Shown in pieces: positions 46,001 through 54,503 of a DNA stretch of 64,000 bases (position 1 is its first letter; every line of letters begins with the position of its first letter). Below the pieces are notes generated by a model that saw only the letters and a list, made by a program, of their open reading frames with translations, made no database searches and was not told the origin of the DNA. The position numbers were made by a program, and so were the translations under genes. This stretch comes from Candidatus Planktophila lacus (GTDB lineage: Bacteria; Pseudomonadota; Gammaproteobacteria; Steroidobacterales; Steroidobacteraceae): the NCBI GenBank assembly GCA_943331345.2, contig CALQLF020000004.1, positions 1-64,000 on the forward strand, written 5' to 3'.

Positions 46001-46435
46001 CTGTTCTCCTCTGCCACCGCGACCGGCCTGAACTGGGCGCTGCTGGATACGTGGATTACGGCGAACGGCCTCGACAAGTACCGTGGCAAGATTGCGCCGC
46101 GCAATGCCTTCCGCAGCCCGTGGCTCACCACGGCTGACCTGCAGCTCCGTCAGGAACTGCCGGGCTTCGGCGAAGGGCACAAGGGCGTGCTCACCATCGA
46201 CATCCTGAACTTCGCCAACATGCTCAACAAGAAGTGGGGCAACTATGGCCAGGTCGGGTTCCCGTACACGGTCGCTCCGGTGGGCGTGGAAGGCATCGAT
46301 GCGGCCACGGGCAAGTACATCTACCGTGGTTTGTCGAACGTTGCTGCCACCGGCATCGGCAATGTTGCCCTGAACTCCAACCCGCCCCAGCAGTCGCTGT
46401 GGCGCGTCCAGGTGGGTCTGCGTTACGAGTTCTGA
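43061..46435 (+). CDS. Oar-like TonB-dependent receptor with N-terminal CarboxypepD_reg domain
   Basis: This 1124-residue outer-membrane protein has a signal peptide ending AHA (about residue 40), a carboxypeptidase-regulatory-like beta sandwich (QILGTITSAEGKPLANAKVTI, about 47-130), a plug (RNDPAIYLDPQNG, GFQGGAINVVTKSGTNDFHG) and a long beta barrel whose final residue is Phe (VGLRYEF). Oar-type receptors import or secrete proteins/peptides; in Bacteroidetes and Myxobacteria the family is linked to peptidase substrates. Its codon use is strongly G/C-ending and differs from the neighbouring genes, consistent with high expression. A strong terminator follows it. Confidence 0.93.
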   Translation: MSVQFRRSARLAAAVSSVLSAPLLLGGAAVLGFMPGLAHAQETTAQILGTITSAEGKPLANAKVTITHVPSGTKSTSTTNDAGRFGAGGVRVGGPFRVEVQAEGYEARTVDNVFTSLGRPFSLGVSLKATEVVGEVEVSATRESEAQFGVTAAFSARQIANSPSINRDLKDVVRNDPAIYLDPQNGNAISIAGQNNRFNSLTVDGVKQNDDFGLNGSGYATNRSPISLDAVQSLSVLTSPYDTQYSGFQGGAINVVTKSGTNDFHGSAYYYYNDDSMAGSKTKDRTGLTPYKSIRLTFEEKSYGATIGGPIIQDKLFFFANYEKFERTAPVDIGPAGSSLPTKLVAPTQAEYDSVVAAAKATYNFDALAIPNSVPEQSEKMLVNLDWNINDNHRVRYSYQRTEDFDVSGYGTSATSRSFVSPSQWYERGYKLDQQVVQVFSTWTDAFSTEFKYAKKKVANRQEPLGGDTFAQMTINGFANGGSVVIGPDISRHANKLRNQTEQWKLKANYLLGDHTLSAGLERETLDVFNIFVQNAQGSYIFNNLADFTNRRAASFSYTNSVLSNPNNPDDAAALFGFTNTALYLQDRWQAAEDLLVTYGVRAERFTSSDSPRPNPGFLSRYGFNSNDTLDGRKLISPRIGFEWNWREDTQVHGGIGLFGGGTPNVWISNSFSNDGVVLSSQSISRPASPTAVLTPLQLAALNDFNGFDIPSAVQAQQTTLAGAGTVNALAPNFKIPSSWKYTLGVDHETDILGFGKDWKLSAELQYTKVKNAVLWQDLRLVPVGTLQDGRTRYNYVATDRPYTVNAATGLYTTTSNVRGSGINDMLLTNTNQGKSSVLSLEAAKTWDMPYGKIDFSLGYAYTRAKDVSPATSSVALSNWDNMATSDVNHPELATSNYEVRHRFPLRLSWRKNLFGDNETAVNLFMERRAGLPFSFTFAGTASGLTGTAADVAALNVFGDPRQDNRFRQLFYVPNGPTDVLFSSATATGLNWALLDTWITANGLDKYRGKIAPRNAFRSPWLTTADLQLRQELPGFGEGHKGVLTIDILNFANMLNKKWGNYGQVGFPYTVAPVGVEGIDAATGKYIYRGLSNVAATGIGNVALNSNPPQQSLWRVQVGLRYEF

Positions 46436-46467
46436 TCAGGTTAGTCCAAGCCTTCAGTGCTCAATGC

Positions 46468-46505
46468 AACGGGGGTGGTCCGCAAGGGCCACCCCCGTTT
46501 TCTTT
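46468..46505 (+). terminator. Rho-independent terminator after Oar-like gene
   Basis: AACGGGGGTGG (46468-46478) pairs with CCACCCCCGTT (46489-46499), 11 perfect base pairs, loop of ten, followed by TTTCTTT. Confidence 0.9.
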
Positions 46506-46528
46506 GTAGGAGCGAACTTGCTCGCGAC
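46505..46528 (+). repeat. REP palindrome, variant
   Basis: TGTAGGAGCGAACTTGCTCGCGAC. The core GCGA-ACTT-GCTCGC carries one mismatch from the palindrome. It immediately follows the terminator. Same family as the copies at 48941 and 52734. Confidence 0.75.
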
Positions 46529-46650
46529 TCTTTTTGCACTGCCTCATAAATGCTTCACGCCATCATCACGCCGCGTTCATTGGGTATTGCGAAAGTACGC
46601 CGCCTGTCGTGCCCCGCACGCAGTTCCCCTGTGCTTTCTCGAGGATGAAC

Positions 46651-48936
46651 ATGAACCGTTTTGCTATCCACAAAGACCCTCTCGCTCTTGCCATCGCCGT
46701 GTTGCTGGCTGGTGCTGCTATTGCGCCGCAGGCTCATGCCGCCGAAGCTGCGGCCGACGCCGCCAATGGTGAAGTCACTGAAGTCATCGTTTTCGGTCGC
46801 GGCGAAACGCGCCAAGTGACGCAGTTGACTGCCTCCGATCTGACGCAGATTGCCCCGGGCACGAGCCCCATCAAGGCCATCGAAAAGCTCCCCGGCGTGA
46901 ACTTCCAGTCCGCCGATCCGTTCGGTGCCTACGAGTGGTCTACGCGTATCACTATCCGCGGCTTCAACCAGACGCAGCTCGGCTACACGCTCGATGGTCT
47001 GCCGCTCGGTGACATGAGCTACGGCAACCACAACGGCCTGCATATCAGCCGCGCGATTTCCTCGGAAAACCTTGGCAACGTCACCTTGTCGCAGGGCACG
47101 GGTGCGCTGGGTACTGCGTCCACCAACAACCTCGGTGGCACGTTGCAGTTCCGTTCGCTCGACCCTTCCATGGAAGGTGGCGCGAAGCTGGCGATCACGG
47201 GCGGTAGCGAGAATACGCGTCGCGTGTTCGCTCGCCTCGAGACTGGTGACCTTGGCGATGGCCTGCGCGGCTACGTCTCGTTCACCGACCAAAAGGCTGA
47301 CAAGTGGAAGGGTGTCGGCGAGCAAGCCCAGAAGCAGTTGAACCTGAAGGCGCTGATGCCCGTCGGCAACGGTGGCCAGCTGACGCTGCTGTTCACCGGT
47401 AGCGACCGCGCCGAGCAGGACTACCAGGACCTGTCGTTCGAGATGATTTCGCGTTTGGGTTACGACTGGGACAACATCTCCGGTGACTGGGCGCTGGCCA
47501 AGCAACTCGCCACGGCCTACCAGACTGGTGGTGCCTTCCCGGCCCCCATCACTTCGGTGGACGATGCCTACTTCGACGCCTCGGGCCTGCGCAAGGACCG
47601 TCTCGGCGCTTTGTCGCTGGTGCTGCCGGTGAACGACAACCTTGACCTGAACGCTGCTATTTACCGCCACAAGAATCGCGGTCAGGGCACCTGGTTCACG
47701 CCGTACGTGCCGACCCCGGGTGGCGCTCCTATCTCCGTGCGCACCACGGAATATGGCATCGAGCGCAACGGCCTCACGGGCAGCCTGACGCTGCAAGCGG
47801 GTAGCCATGAATTGAACGCCGGCCTGTGGTTTGAGACGAACGACTTCCATCAGGCGCGTCGCTTCTACGGCCTGAGCGCTGGCGCCACACCGGGCCGCAG
47901 CGCCCAGAACTTCCAGTCCGATGCGTTCTTCACGCAGTGGGAATATCAGTTCAAGACCAAGACGGCGCAGTTTTATGTGCAGGACACGTGGACGCTGGCC
48001 GATTCGCTGAAGGCCAACTTCGGCTTCAAGAGTGTGCAGGTGAAGAACCGCGCGACGCCCATCTCCGCTTCGGGCGGCGCGGTGAACGTGACGAGCGATA
48101 TCGAGGCTCAGGAATCGTTCCTGCCGCAGGCAGGTCTGAACTGGACTCTGTCCGATACGCAGGAAGTGTTCTTCTTGGTGGCGCAGAACATGCGTGCGTT
48201 CGTGGCCGCTGCCACTGGCGCCGCGCCGTTCGCTGCGACGCAGGCTGGCTTTAATGCCATCAAGAACTCGCTGCAACCGGAAACGTCGACGACTGCTGAG
48301 TTGGGTTGGCGCTTCCGCGGTGAAGGCTATGAAGGCGTGGTCTCCGCTTACCGCGTGAAGTTCCAGGACCGCCTGCTAGCTATCAGCACGGGCCCGGGCA
48401 TCGTCGGTGCGCCGGTGGCATTGCAGAACGTCGGTGGCGTGACCACGAACGGCCTCGAGGCCGGCTTGGCCTGGAAGCCGCTGCAAGACTTTAGCGTCTA
48501 TGGCAGCGTGTCGTTCAACCAGTCGGAATACGACAACGATGTGGTTGACGGCAATGGTGGCCGCACGGCGTTGAAGGGCAAGCAGGTGGTGGATGCGCCG
48601 GAGTTTCTGGCGAAGCTGGAAGCCAGCTACGACACCGGCAAGTTCTTCGTGCGCGGCAACGTGAACCACACGGGCAAGCGTTACTACAGCTACCTGAACG
48701 ACGCTTCTGCACCCGCCACCACGCTCGTGGATGCGGCTGCGGGTTACCGCTTCGGTGCCATGGGCTTCGCGAAGGAACTGTCGTTGCAGTTGAACGCCAC
48801 GAACCTGCTCGATAAGCAGTACGTGTCGACCATCGGCTCCAACGGTTTCCCGAACTCGGATGCTACGGGCACCAACCAGACGTTGTTGGCGGGTGCACCG
48901 CGTCAGGTGTTCATCACCATCGACGCCCGCTTCTAA
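46651..48936 (+). CDS. TonB-dependent receptor
   Basis: This 761-residue outer-membrane protein has a signal peptide (LALAIAVLLAGAAIAPQAHA), a TonB-box-like stretch (VTEVIVFGR), a plug domain (IEKLPGVNFQSADPFGAYEWSTRITIRGF residues about 50-80) and a beta barrel, with terminal Phe (ITIDARF). I placed the start at ATG 46651, where GAGG is 6 bases upstream; ATG 46645 touches that site. The substrate is unknown. It follows the Oar-like receptor gene but is separated by a terminator, so it is transcribed independently. Confidence 0.92.
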   Translation: MNRFAIHKDPLALAIAVLLAGAAIAPQAHAAEAAADAANGEVTEVIVFGRGETRQVTQLTASDLTQIAPGTSPIKAIEKLPGVNFQSADPFGAYEWSTRITIRGFNQTQLGYTLDGLPLGDMSYGNHNGLHISRAISSENLGNVTLSQGTGALGTASTNNLGGTLQFRSLDPSMEGGAKLAITGGSENTRRVFARLETGDLGDGLRGYVSFTDQKADKWKGVGEQAQKQLNLKALMPVGNGGQLTLLFTGSDRAEQDYQDLSFEMISRLGYDWDNISGDWALAKQLATAYQTGGAFPAPITSVDDAYFDASGLRKDRLGALSLVLPVNDNLDLNAAIYRHKNRGQGTWFTPYVPTPGGAPISVRTTEYGIERNGLTGSLTLQAGSHELNAGLWFETNDFHQARRFYGLSAGATPGRSAQNFQSDAFFTQWEYQFKTKTAQFYVQDTWTLADSLKANFGFKSVQVKNRATPISASGGAVNVTSDIEAQESFLPQAGLNWTLSDTQEVFFLVAQNMRAFVAAATGAAPFAATQAGFNAIKNSLQPETSTTAELGWRFRGEGYEGVVSAYRVKFQDRLLAISTGPGIVGAPVALQNVGGVTTNGLEAGLAWKPLQDFSVYGSVSFNQSEYDNDVVDGNGGRTALKGKQVVDAPEFLAKLEASYDTGKFFVRGNVNHTGKRYYSYLNDASAPATTLVDAAAGYRFGAMGFAKELSLQLNATNLLDKQYVSTIGSNGFPNSDATGTNQTLLAGAPRQVFITIDARF

Positions 48937-48940
48937 GAAG

Positions 48941-48963
48941 TCGGGAGCAAGCTCCCTCCCACA
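48941..48963 (+). repeat. REP palindrome
   Basis: TCGGGAGCAAGCTCCCTCCC, then ACA. Core GGGAGC-AA-GCTCCC is a perfect palindrome. First of four copies in this gap. Confidence 0.85.
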
Positions 48964-48976
48964 GGGGAGGGAGCTT

Positions 48977-48999
48977 TCGGGAGCAAGCTCCCTCCTACA
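48977..48999 (+). repeat. REP palindrome
   Basis: TCGGGAGCAAGCTCCCTCCT, then ACA, the same orientation as the copy at 48941 and differing by one base. Confidence 0.85.
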
Positions 49000-49014
49000 T
49001 TGGAATTTGCCTCT

Positions 49015-49039
49015 TGTAGGAGCGAGCTTGCTCGCGACC
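49015..49039 (+). repeat. REP palindrome, inverted orientation
   Basis: TGTAGGAGCGAGCTTGCTCG, then CGACC. It reads as the reverse orientation of its neighbours, with core GCGAGC-TT-GCTCGC. Confidence 0.85.
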
Positions 49040-49040
49040 G

Positions 49041-49063
49041 TCGGCAGCAAGCTCCCTCCTACA
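49041..49063 (+). repeat. REP palindrome
   Basis: TCGGCAGCAAGCTCCCTCCT, then ACA. One C breaks the left arm. Last copy before the acs stop. Confidence 0.8.
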
Positions 49064-49077
49064 GGGGAGGGGGCTAG

Positions 49078-51015
49078 TCAGTCGCCGCGGTGCTCGATGA
49101 GGTTCTGGACCACGGCAGGGTCAGCGAGCGTCGAGATGTCGCCCAAGCTGTCGAGTTCGTTCGCGGCTATCTTGCGCAGAATGCGTCGCATGATTTTGCC
49201 GGACCGCGTCTTTGGCAAGCAAGGTGCCCACTGAATGACATCGGGTGCAGCGATGGGACCAATAATCTGTCTTACTGTGGCACGCAGTTCCTGTCGCAGT
49301 TGTTCACTAGACCCGATACCCGCTTTCAGGGTGACATAGGCATAAATGCCTTGCCCCTTGATCTCGTGCGGGTAGCCCACGACGGCGGCTTCCGCCACGG
49401 AGTGGTGCGCAACCAGCGCGCTTTCCACTTCCGCCGTACCCATTCGGTGGCCAGACACATTGATGACGTCATCCACGCGACCGGTAATCCACCAATAGCC
49501 GTCTTCGTCGCGACGCGCGCCGTCACCGGTGAAGTACGTGCCCGGATAAGTCTTGAAATAGGTATCGATGAAGCGCTGGTGATCGCCGAACACGCTGCGC
49601 ATCTGTCCGGGCCAACTGTCGAGCAGCACCAAGTTGCCCTCGGCGGCGCCTTCCACTACCTGTCCCGCGCAGTCCATGAGTGCAGGGATGATGCCCGGCA
49701 TCGGGCGCGTTGCCGAACCCGGCTTCAAGGCAGTGGCACCGGGTAGCGGCGAGATAAGCACGCCGCCGGTTTCCGTTTGCCACCAAGTGTCCACGATGGG
49801 GCACCGATGGTCGCCGACCACGCGGTGGTACCACTCCCAAGCTTCCGGGTTGATGGGTTCGCCGACGCTGCCCAGCAAACGCAAGCTCGTGCGCCGGTGC
49901 TTGGTGACGAACTCGTCACCCTCGCGCATCAACGCACGGATGGCAGTGGGCGCTGTGTAGAAGATGGTCACTTGGTGTTTGTCGATGACTTCCCAGCAAC
50001 GCCCGGCATCGGGGTAGTTCGGTACGCCCTCGAACATCAGCGTGGTGGCACCGTTCGACAGCGGGCCATAGACCACATAGCTGTGGCCTGTCACCCAGCC
50101 GACGTCGGCGGTGCACCAGAAGACGTCGCTGGGGCGGTGGTCGAACACTTCACGGAATGTGTGGTTCACATAGACCAGATAGCCGCCGGTGGTGTGCAGC
50201 ACGCCCTTCGGCTTGCCGGTGCTCCCCGAGGTGTAGAGGATGAAAAGTGGGTCTTCCGCATCCATCACTTCCGGCTCGCACCAGCTGGGTGCTGAGTCCA
50301 TCAGGTCCTCATAGTGCACATCGCGCAGAGCGTTCCAGTGCACATGCCCGCCGGTGCGGCGTACCACCACCACACGTTGCACGCACGCGGTGCTTGGGTC
50401 CTGCAGCGCGATGTCGAGGTTTGCCTTCAGCGGCACCTTGCGGCCACCGCGCAGGCCTTCATCGGCAGTGATGACGAGCGTGGAACCGCAGTCGGCAATG
50501 CGATTGATGAGGGACTCCGGAGAGAAGCCGCCGAATACGATGCTGTGTACCGCACCAATGCGGGTACAGGCCAGCATGGCCACGGCCGCTTCGGGAATCA
50601 TCGGCAGGTAGAGGGTAACGCGATCGCCCTTCTTCACGCCCAGTTGCCGCAGGCCGGCGGCAAAGCGGTTCACCTGAACGTAGAGTTCGCCGTAGGTGAT
50701 GACGCGGCTGTCGCTGGGGTCGTCCCCTTCCCAGATGATGGCGGCCGTGTTGCGATGCGTCGCCAATTGCCGGTCCAAGCAGTTGGTGGAAACGTTCAGT
50801 TGGCCATCCGCAAACCAGCGGATATGGAAGTCTTCCAGCGCGAAGCTGGTGTCCTTCACTTGCGTATACGGCTTCATCCAGTCGATTTGCTTGCCTATCT
50901 CGCCCCAGTAGCCAGCCGGGTCTTCCAAGCTGCGCGCATAGGCGGCGGCGTAGCCGGCCTCGGTAGTGGTGGTCAGGCCGGCGAAACCGGCAGGAACGGG
51001 GTAGAGAGTGCTCAT
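49078..51015 (-). CDS. acs: Acetyl-CoA synthetase
   Basis: This 645-residue protein belongs to the ANL family. The P-loop [18 protein letters not shown] (about 263-280), the acyl site motif [10 protein letters not shown], the hinge and [20 protein letters not shown], and the C-terminal [14 protein letters not shown] with catalytic, acetylation-regulated Lys are all present. It makes acetyl-CoA from acetate, ATP and CoA. It is divergent from an MHS transporter with only 64 bases between starts, suggesting shared regulation of acetate-like substrates. The stop lies directly after the REP cluster. Confidence 0.97.
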   Translation of the reverse strand: MSTLYPVPAGFAGLTTTTEAGYAAAYARSLEDPAGYWGEIGKQIDWMKPYTQVKDTSFALEDFHIRWFADGQLNVSTNCLDRQLATHRNTAAIIWEGDDPSDSRVITYGELYVQVNRFAAGLRQLGVKKGDRVTLYLPMIPEAAVAMLACTRIGAVHSIVFGGFSPESLINRIADCGSTLVITADEGLRGGRKVPLKANLDIALQDPSTACVQRVVVVRRTGGHVHWNALRDVHYEDLMDSAPSWCEPEVMDAEDPLFILYTSGSTGKPKGVLHTTGGYLVYVNHTFREVFDHRPSDVFWCTADVGWVTGHSYVVYGPLSNGATTLMFEGVPNYPDAGRCWEVIDKHQVTIFYTAPTAIRALMREGDEFVTKHRRTSLRLLGSVGEPINPEAWEWYHRVVGDHRCPIVDTWWQTETGGVLISPLPGATALKPGSATRPMPGIIPALMDCAGQVVEGAAEGNLVLLDSWPGQMRSVFGDHQRFIDTYFKTYPGTYFTGDGARRDEDGYWWITGRVDDVINVSGHRMGTAEVESALVAHHSVAEAAVVGYPHEIKGQGIYAYVTLKAGIGSSEQLRQELRATVRQIIGPIAAPDVIQWAPCLPKTRSGKIMRRILRKIAANELDSLGDISTLADPAVVQNLIEHRGD

Positions 51016-51079
51016 GCGGACGGTCCAAGGTAAGCTGCGTACCCACAGATTCTAACGCACACTCTCAAGGGACCCCGCC

Positions 51080-52738
51080 ATGGCCCAGCTTCCTGCCGCT
51101 AACGGTATCGACCGCGCCCACCGCCGCGTCATTTTTGCCTCCAGCCTGGGCACGGTTTTCGAGTGGTACGACTTCTACCTGTACGGGTCGCTAGCGGCGC
51201 TCATCTCCAAGCAGTTCTTCTCGGGCGTGAACGAGACCACGGGCTTCATCTTTGCCTTGCTGGCCTTTGCCGCCGGCTTCTTCGTGCGGCCCTTCGGTGC
51301 ACTGGTGTTCGGGCGTCTTGGGGATTTGATGGGGCGCAAGCACACCTTCCTCATCACCATTGTCATCATGGGCAGCTCCACCTTTTTGGTGGGCTGTTTG
51401 CCGAGCTATCAGTCCATCGGCGTGGCCGCCCCTATCGCCTTGGTGGTGCTGCGTCTGCTGCAGGGTTTGGCGCTAGGCGGCGAATACGGCGGCGCAGCCA
51501 CCTACGTGGCCGAGCATGCCCCGGAAGGTCGTCGGGGCTTTTATACGAGCTGGATTCAAACCACGGCGACCTTGGGCCTGTTCTTGTCGCTGCTGGTCAT
51601 CTTGGGTTGCCGCATGGCTACCGGGGACGACTTCGAGAAATGGGGCTGGCGCATTCCGTTTCTGTTGTCGTCGGTCCTGCTGGCCGTGTCGGTCTATATC
51701 CGCTTACAACTCCATGAATCCCCCGTATTTCAGAGCATGAAGGACGAGGGCACATTGTCGAAGGCTCCGCTGACGGAAGCCTTGGGCGAATGGAGTAACT
51801 TGAAGTTGGTGCTGCTCGCGCTGTTCGGCGCCACGGCGGGGCAGGCCGTGGTGTGGTACGGCGGACAGTTCTATGCGCTGTTCTTCATCGAAAAAATTCT
51901 GCAGGTGGCCTCCACGCAAGCCAACCTCATCGTGGCGGCAGCGCTGCTGTTGGGGACGCCCCTGTTCGTGGTGTTCGGTTCGCTTTCGGACCGTATTGGC
52001 CGTAAGCGCATCGTGTTGGCTGGCATGGTGCTGGCAGCGATTACCTACTTCCCCGTGTTCAAGGGCATCACGCATTACGCCAACCCGGCGTTGGAGGCAG
52101 CAGTGGCCGCCCATCCGGTAACTGTCATTGCGGACCCTGCTGATTGCAGCTTCCAGTTCGATCCGGTGGGCAAAAAGACCTTTAGCGAAAGTTGTGATGT
52201 AGCCAAGACGGCGCTGGCCAAGGCTGGTGTGCCGTACTTGAACGAGGCCGCGCCCGCAGGCACGGTCGCCAGCGTCCGCATCGGCGTGGGCAGCGATGCC
52301 GTCGTGGTGCCTTCGTTCCGTGGTGAGGCCATGCCGAAGGCCGACTTCAAGCCGGCAGCGGAAGCGTTTGGCACTGCGCTTAAGCAGGAACTGAAGGCGG
52401 CGGGCTACCCGGGCAAGGCAGACTTGGCACAAGTGAACTACGCGATGGTGGTGGCGTTGTGCACTTGGCTGATGGTGTTGGTGGCCATGGTGTATGGGCC
52501 CATTGCTGCTTGGCTGGTGGAGTTGTTCCCGGCGCGCGTTCGCTACACCAGCATGTCCTTGCCGTATCACTTGGGTAACGGCTGGTTCGGCGGTTTCTTG
52601 CCCACTATCTCGTTCGCGTTGGTGGCGGCTTCCGGCAATATTTATCAGGGCTTGTGGTATCCCATCATCGTCGCCGCTGTCACGGCCGTCATTGGTGCCT
52701 TCGCGCTGCAGGAAACCCACCGCAGCCGTGTGCTGTAG
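51080..52738 (+). CDS. MHS-family (MFS) symporter with large inserted loop
   Basis: This 552-residue membrane protein has the metabolite:H+ symporter signature (EWYDFYLYG, GRLGDLMGRKHTF, LQGLALGGEYGGAATYVAEH) and about 12 spans. Between predicted spans 8 and 9, about residues 335-455 form a soluble insertion of around 120 residues with two cysteines (ADCSFQF...ESCDV), not typical of the ProP/ShiA-like members I know. It starts at ATG 51080, divergent from acs, so short-chain carboxylate uptake is plausible. Its TAG stop lies inside a REP element. Confidence 0.85.
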   Translation: MAQLPAANGIDRAHRRVIFASSLGTVFEWYDFYLYGSLAALISKQFFSGVNETTGFIFALLAFAAGFFVRPFGALVFGRLGDLMGRKHTFLITIVIMGSSTFLVGCLPSYQSIGVAAPIALVVLRLLQGLALGGEYGGAATYVAEHAPEGRRGFYTSWIQTTATLGLFLSLLVILGCRMATGDDFEKWGWRIPFLLSSVLLAVSVYIRLQLHESPVFQSMKDEGTLSKAPLTEALGEWSNLKLVLLALFGATAGQAVVWYGGQFYALFFIEKILQVASTQANLIVAAALLLGTPLFVVFGSLSDRIGRKRIVLAGMVLAAITYFPVFKGITHYANPALEAAVAAHPVTVIADPADCSFQFDPVGKKTFSESCDVAKTALAKAGVPYLNEAAPAGTVASVRIGVGSDAVVVPSFRGEAMPKADFKPAAEAFGTALKQELKAAGYPGKADLAQVNYAMVVALCTWLMVLVAMVYGPIAAWLVELFPARVRYTSMSLPYHLGNGWFGGFLPTISFALVAASGNIYQGLWYPIIVAAVTAVIGAFALQETHRSRVL

Positions 52739-52759
52739 GAGGGAGCTTGCTCCCGACCA
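52734..52759 (+). repeat. REP palindrome overlapping the MHS stop codon
   Basis: TGTAGGAGGGAGCTTGCTCC, then CGACCA. Its TAG (52736-52738) is the stop of the transporter gene. Confidence 0.85.
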
Positions 52760-52769
52760 CTTTGGCTCT

Positions 52770-52795
52770 TGTAGGAGGGAGCTTGCTCCCGACCA
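52770..52795 (+). repeat. REP palindrome, second tandem copy
   Basis: Identical over 26 bases to the copy at 52734, separated by 10 bases. Confidence 0.85.
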
Positions 52796-52810
52796 TTGCG
52801 CAAGCCGCGC

Positions 52811-54373
52811 CTACGGCTGTTGCAGCGCCCAGCGCACTACGGAGTCGTTGATGGCCACGCCGGGACCGGACTGAGCACCGGGGGTGTTAACGATGGATAC
52901 CACCACCAGCGTACGGCCGCCGCTGCTACGCACATAGCCTGCCAATGCCGAAACGCCATTCAGCGTACCGGTCTTCATGCGCACGCGACCGTCTTCGGTT
53001 TCCTTGAAGCGGTTGCGCAGCGTGCCGTCCTGCCCACCAAGCGGGAGACCCGCTTGGAATTCCGCGGAGTAGGGGCTACGCCAAGCATCTTGTAGCAGTT
53101 GGGCCATGCTGCCTGCGGCAATGCGCGTGATGCGCGACAAGCCTGACCCGTTGTCGATCACGAGTTCCGGGAAGATGAGTCCGCGGTCGACGAGGAAGTC
53201 ATAAACCACCTGTTCGCCGTTCTGCACGGTGGCAGGCGCGCCATAGCGTTCCGCGCCTAGCGTCAGGATGAGGGTGCGCGTCATGGGGTTGCTGCTGTGC
53301 TTCAGCAGTTCGTAAAGCGCGGTCGCCAGCGGCAGCGAGTCATATTCCACCAGCAGGCGCGAACCGGGCGGCTTGGGCTCCTGGCGAAGGGCGCCGTTGA
53401 ACGTACCACCGGACTGTCGCCATAGCGTTACAAATGTTCCATAGGCGAACTCGGTCGGCTTCATGATGACCCGCTCGAATCGCGCCGGGCCGCAGCGCCG
53501 CGACAGATGGCCGGCCACGGTGAGTTGCGTTGCGCTATCGCCGGGGCCGCCGAAGCGCACCATGCTGCCGCCACTGCGGCAACTGCTACGCGAGAGGCGC
53601 ACCTTGTTCACGATACGCAGGTTGTCCGGCGCGGGGTCAACGGTGATGACCGCACTGCCACCGCCGGGCGCCACGGTAATTTCCGCGGCATGCTGGTGAA
53701 CCAGCAAGGCGTCGGGAATGACGTTGTAGGTTTTGAAGCCGCGGCCATCGAAGTCGTTCGGCTCCGCATCGGGTGGTGCGAAGTAATTGGTATCGACGAT
53801 GATGTCGCCGTCAATCTGCTCGATGCCGCGGTTGCGCAGTTCTTGCACGAAGCGCCACCAGCGTTCGATGGACAGTGTGGGGTCTCCGCCGCCTTGCAGT
53901 ACGAGGTCTCCTTTGAGGCGCCCCCCGACTACCGGGCCGGCCGCCCAAGCGCGTGTGGTCCAGGTGTAGTTCGGGCCTAGCAGGCTTAGCGCGGCGTACG
54001 CAGACACCACCTTCATGGTGCTGGCGGGGCTGCGTGGTACTTCAGGGTTGTGCTCCAGCAGTACTTCGCCGCTGGCGGCGTCGCGCACCACGAAGCTGAC
54101 CGCCGAGCGCGGTACCCGTTGTCCGCGCAGCACGTTGAAGATGCGTGGCGGTAGTCCGTTGATCCAAGGTGGGTCCGCGGGGACGGCCGGGGGGAAGGGG
54201 TCGACCACCGCTGCGGCGGCCGCAGACGGCGGCAGGGCACCTGATAGCACTGCCTGGGCGCTGGCATAAGCCAGAGGCAGCAGGCAGGCCACGAGGCTGG
54301 CCAACAGGCCGGCCACAAGGCGCATGGCGAGACGGACGGACGGGCGTCGCTTGAGCAGGGCGGGGGCGGTCAT
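52811..54373 (-). CDS. dacB: D-alanyl-D-alanine carboxypeptidase/endopeptidase (PBP4)
   Basis: This 520-residue periplasmic protein has a hydrophobic leader (LAMRLVAGLLASLVACLLPLAYA) and the three penicillin-binding motifs of class C PBPs: STMK (Ser nucleophile and Lys, about 115), SSN in KHSSNPMTR (about 360) and KTG in MKTGTLNGVSALAG (about 480). The long insertion between the SxxK and SxN motifs matches PBP4. It trims or cleaves peptidoglycan cross-links. It is transcribed divergently from the Deg protease with about 130 bases between. Confidence 0.93.
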   Translation of the reverse strand: MTAPALLKRRPSVRLAMRLVAGLLASLVACLLPLAYASAQAVLSGALPPSAAAAAVVDPFPPAVPADPPWINGLPPRIFNVLRGQRVPRSAVSFVVRDAASGEVLLEHNPEVPRSPASTMKVVSAYAALSLLGPNYTWTTRAWAAGPVVGGRLKGDLVLQGGGDPTLSIERWWRFVQELRNRGIEQIDGDIIVDTNYFAPPDAEPNDFDGRGFKTYNVIPDALLVHQHAAEITVAPGGGSAVITVDPAPDNLRIVNKVRLSRSSCRSGGSMVRFGGPGDSATQLTVAGHLSRRCGPARFERVIMKPTEFAYGTFVTLWRQSGGTFNGALRQEPKPPGSRLLVEYDSLPLATALYELLKHSSNPMTRTLILTLGAERYGAPATVQNGEQVVYDFLVDRGLIFPELVIDNGSGLSRITRIAAGSMAQLLQDAWRSPYSAEFQAGLPLGGQDGTLRNRFKETEDGRVRMKTGTLNGVSALAGYVRSSGGRTLVVVSIVNTPGAQSGPGVAINDSVVRWALQQP

Positions 54374-54503
54374 TGCGCGCTATCTTAGCGGTGCGCGTGC
54401 AACTTTTTCGCCCGTTTTGCGTCGGAGCAGAAAAGCCCTTGCAAGCGCTGCCCTAAGGTCCCATGTCCGCCGGGTACGCTGCCACTGAAGCCGAGTGACC
54501 AAC

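Noticed and set aside
43424-46180. A 918-codon open frame antisense to the Oar-like receptor
   Set aside because: It mirrors a highly biased, G/C-ending coding sequence; antisense stops are rare in such genes. The product is Arg/Val/His-rich with no recognisable domain or Shine-Dalgarno. The plus-strand gene has signal peptide, plug and barrel.
46555-48276. A 573-codon open frame antisense to the second TonB receptor
   Set aside because: Same reason: compositional shadow with His/Arg/Val-rich product and no domain; the receptor on the plus strand is well supported.
48941-49063. A possible CRISPR array because of repeated short units
   Set aside because: The units alternate in orientation, have irregular spacing and are palindromic; they recur as single copies elsewhere. 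They are REP elements and there are no cas genes.
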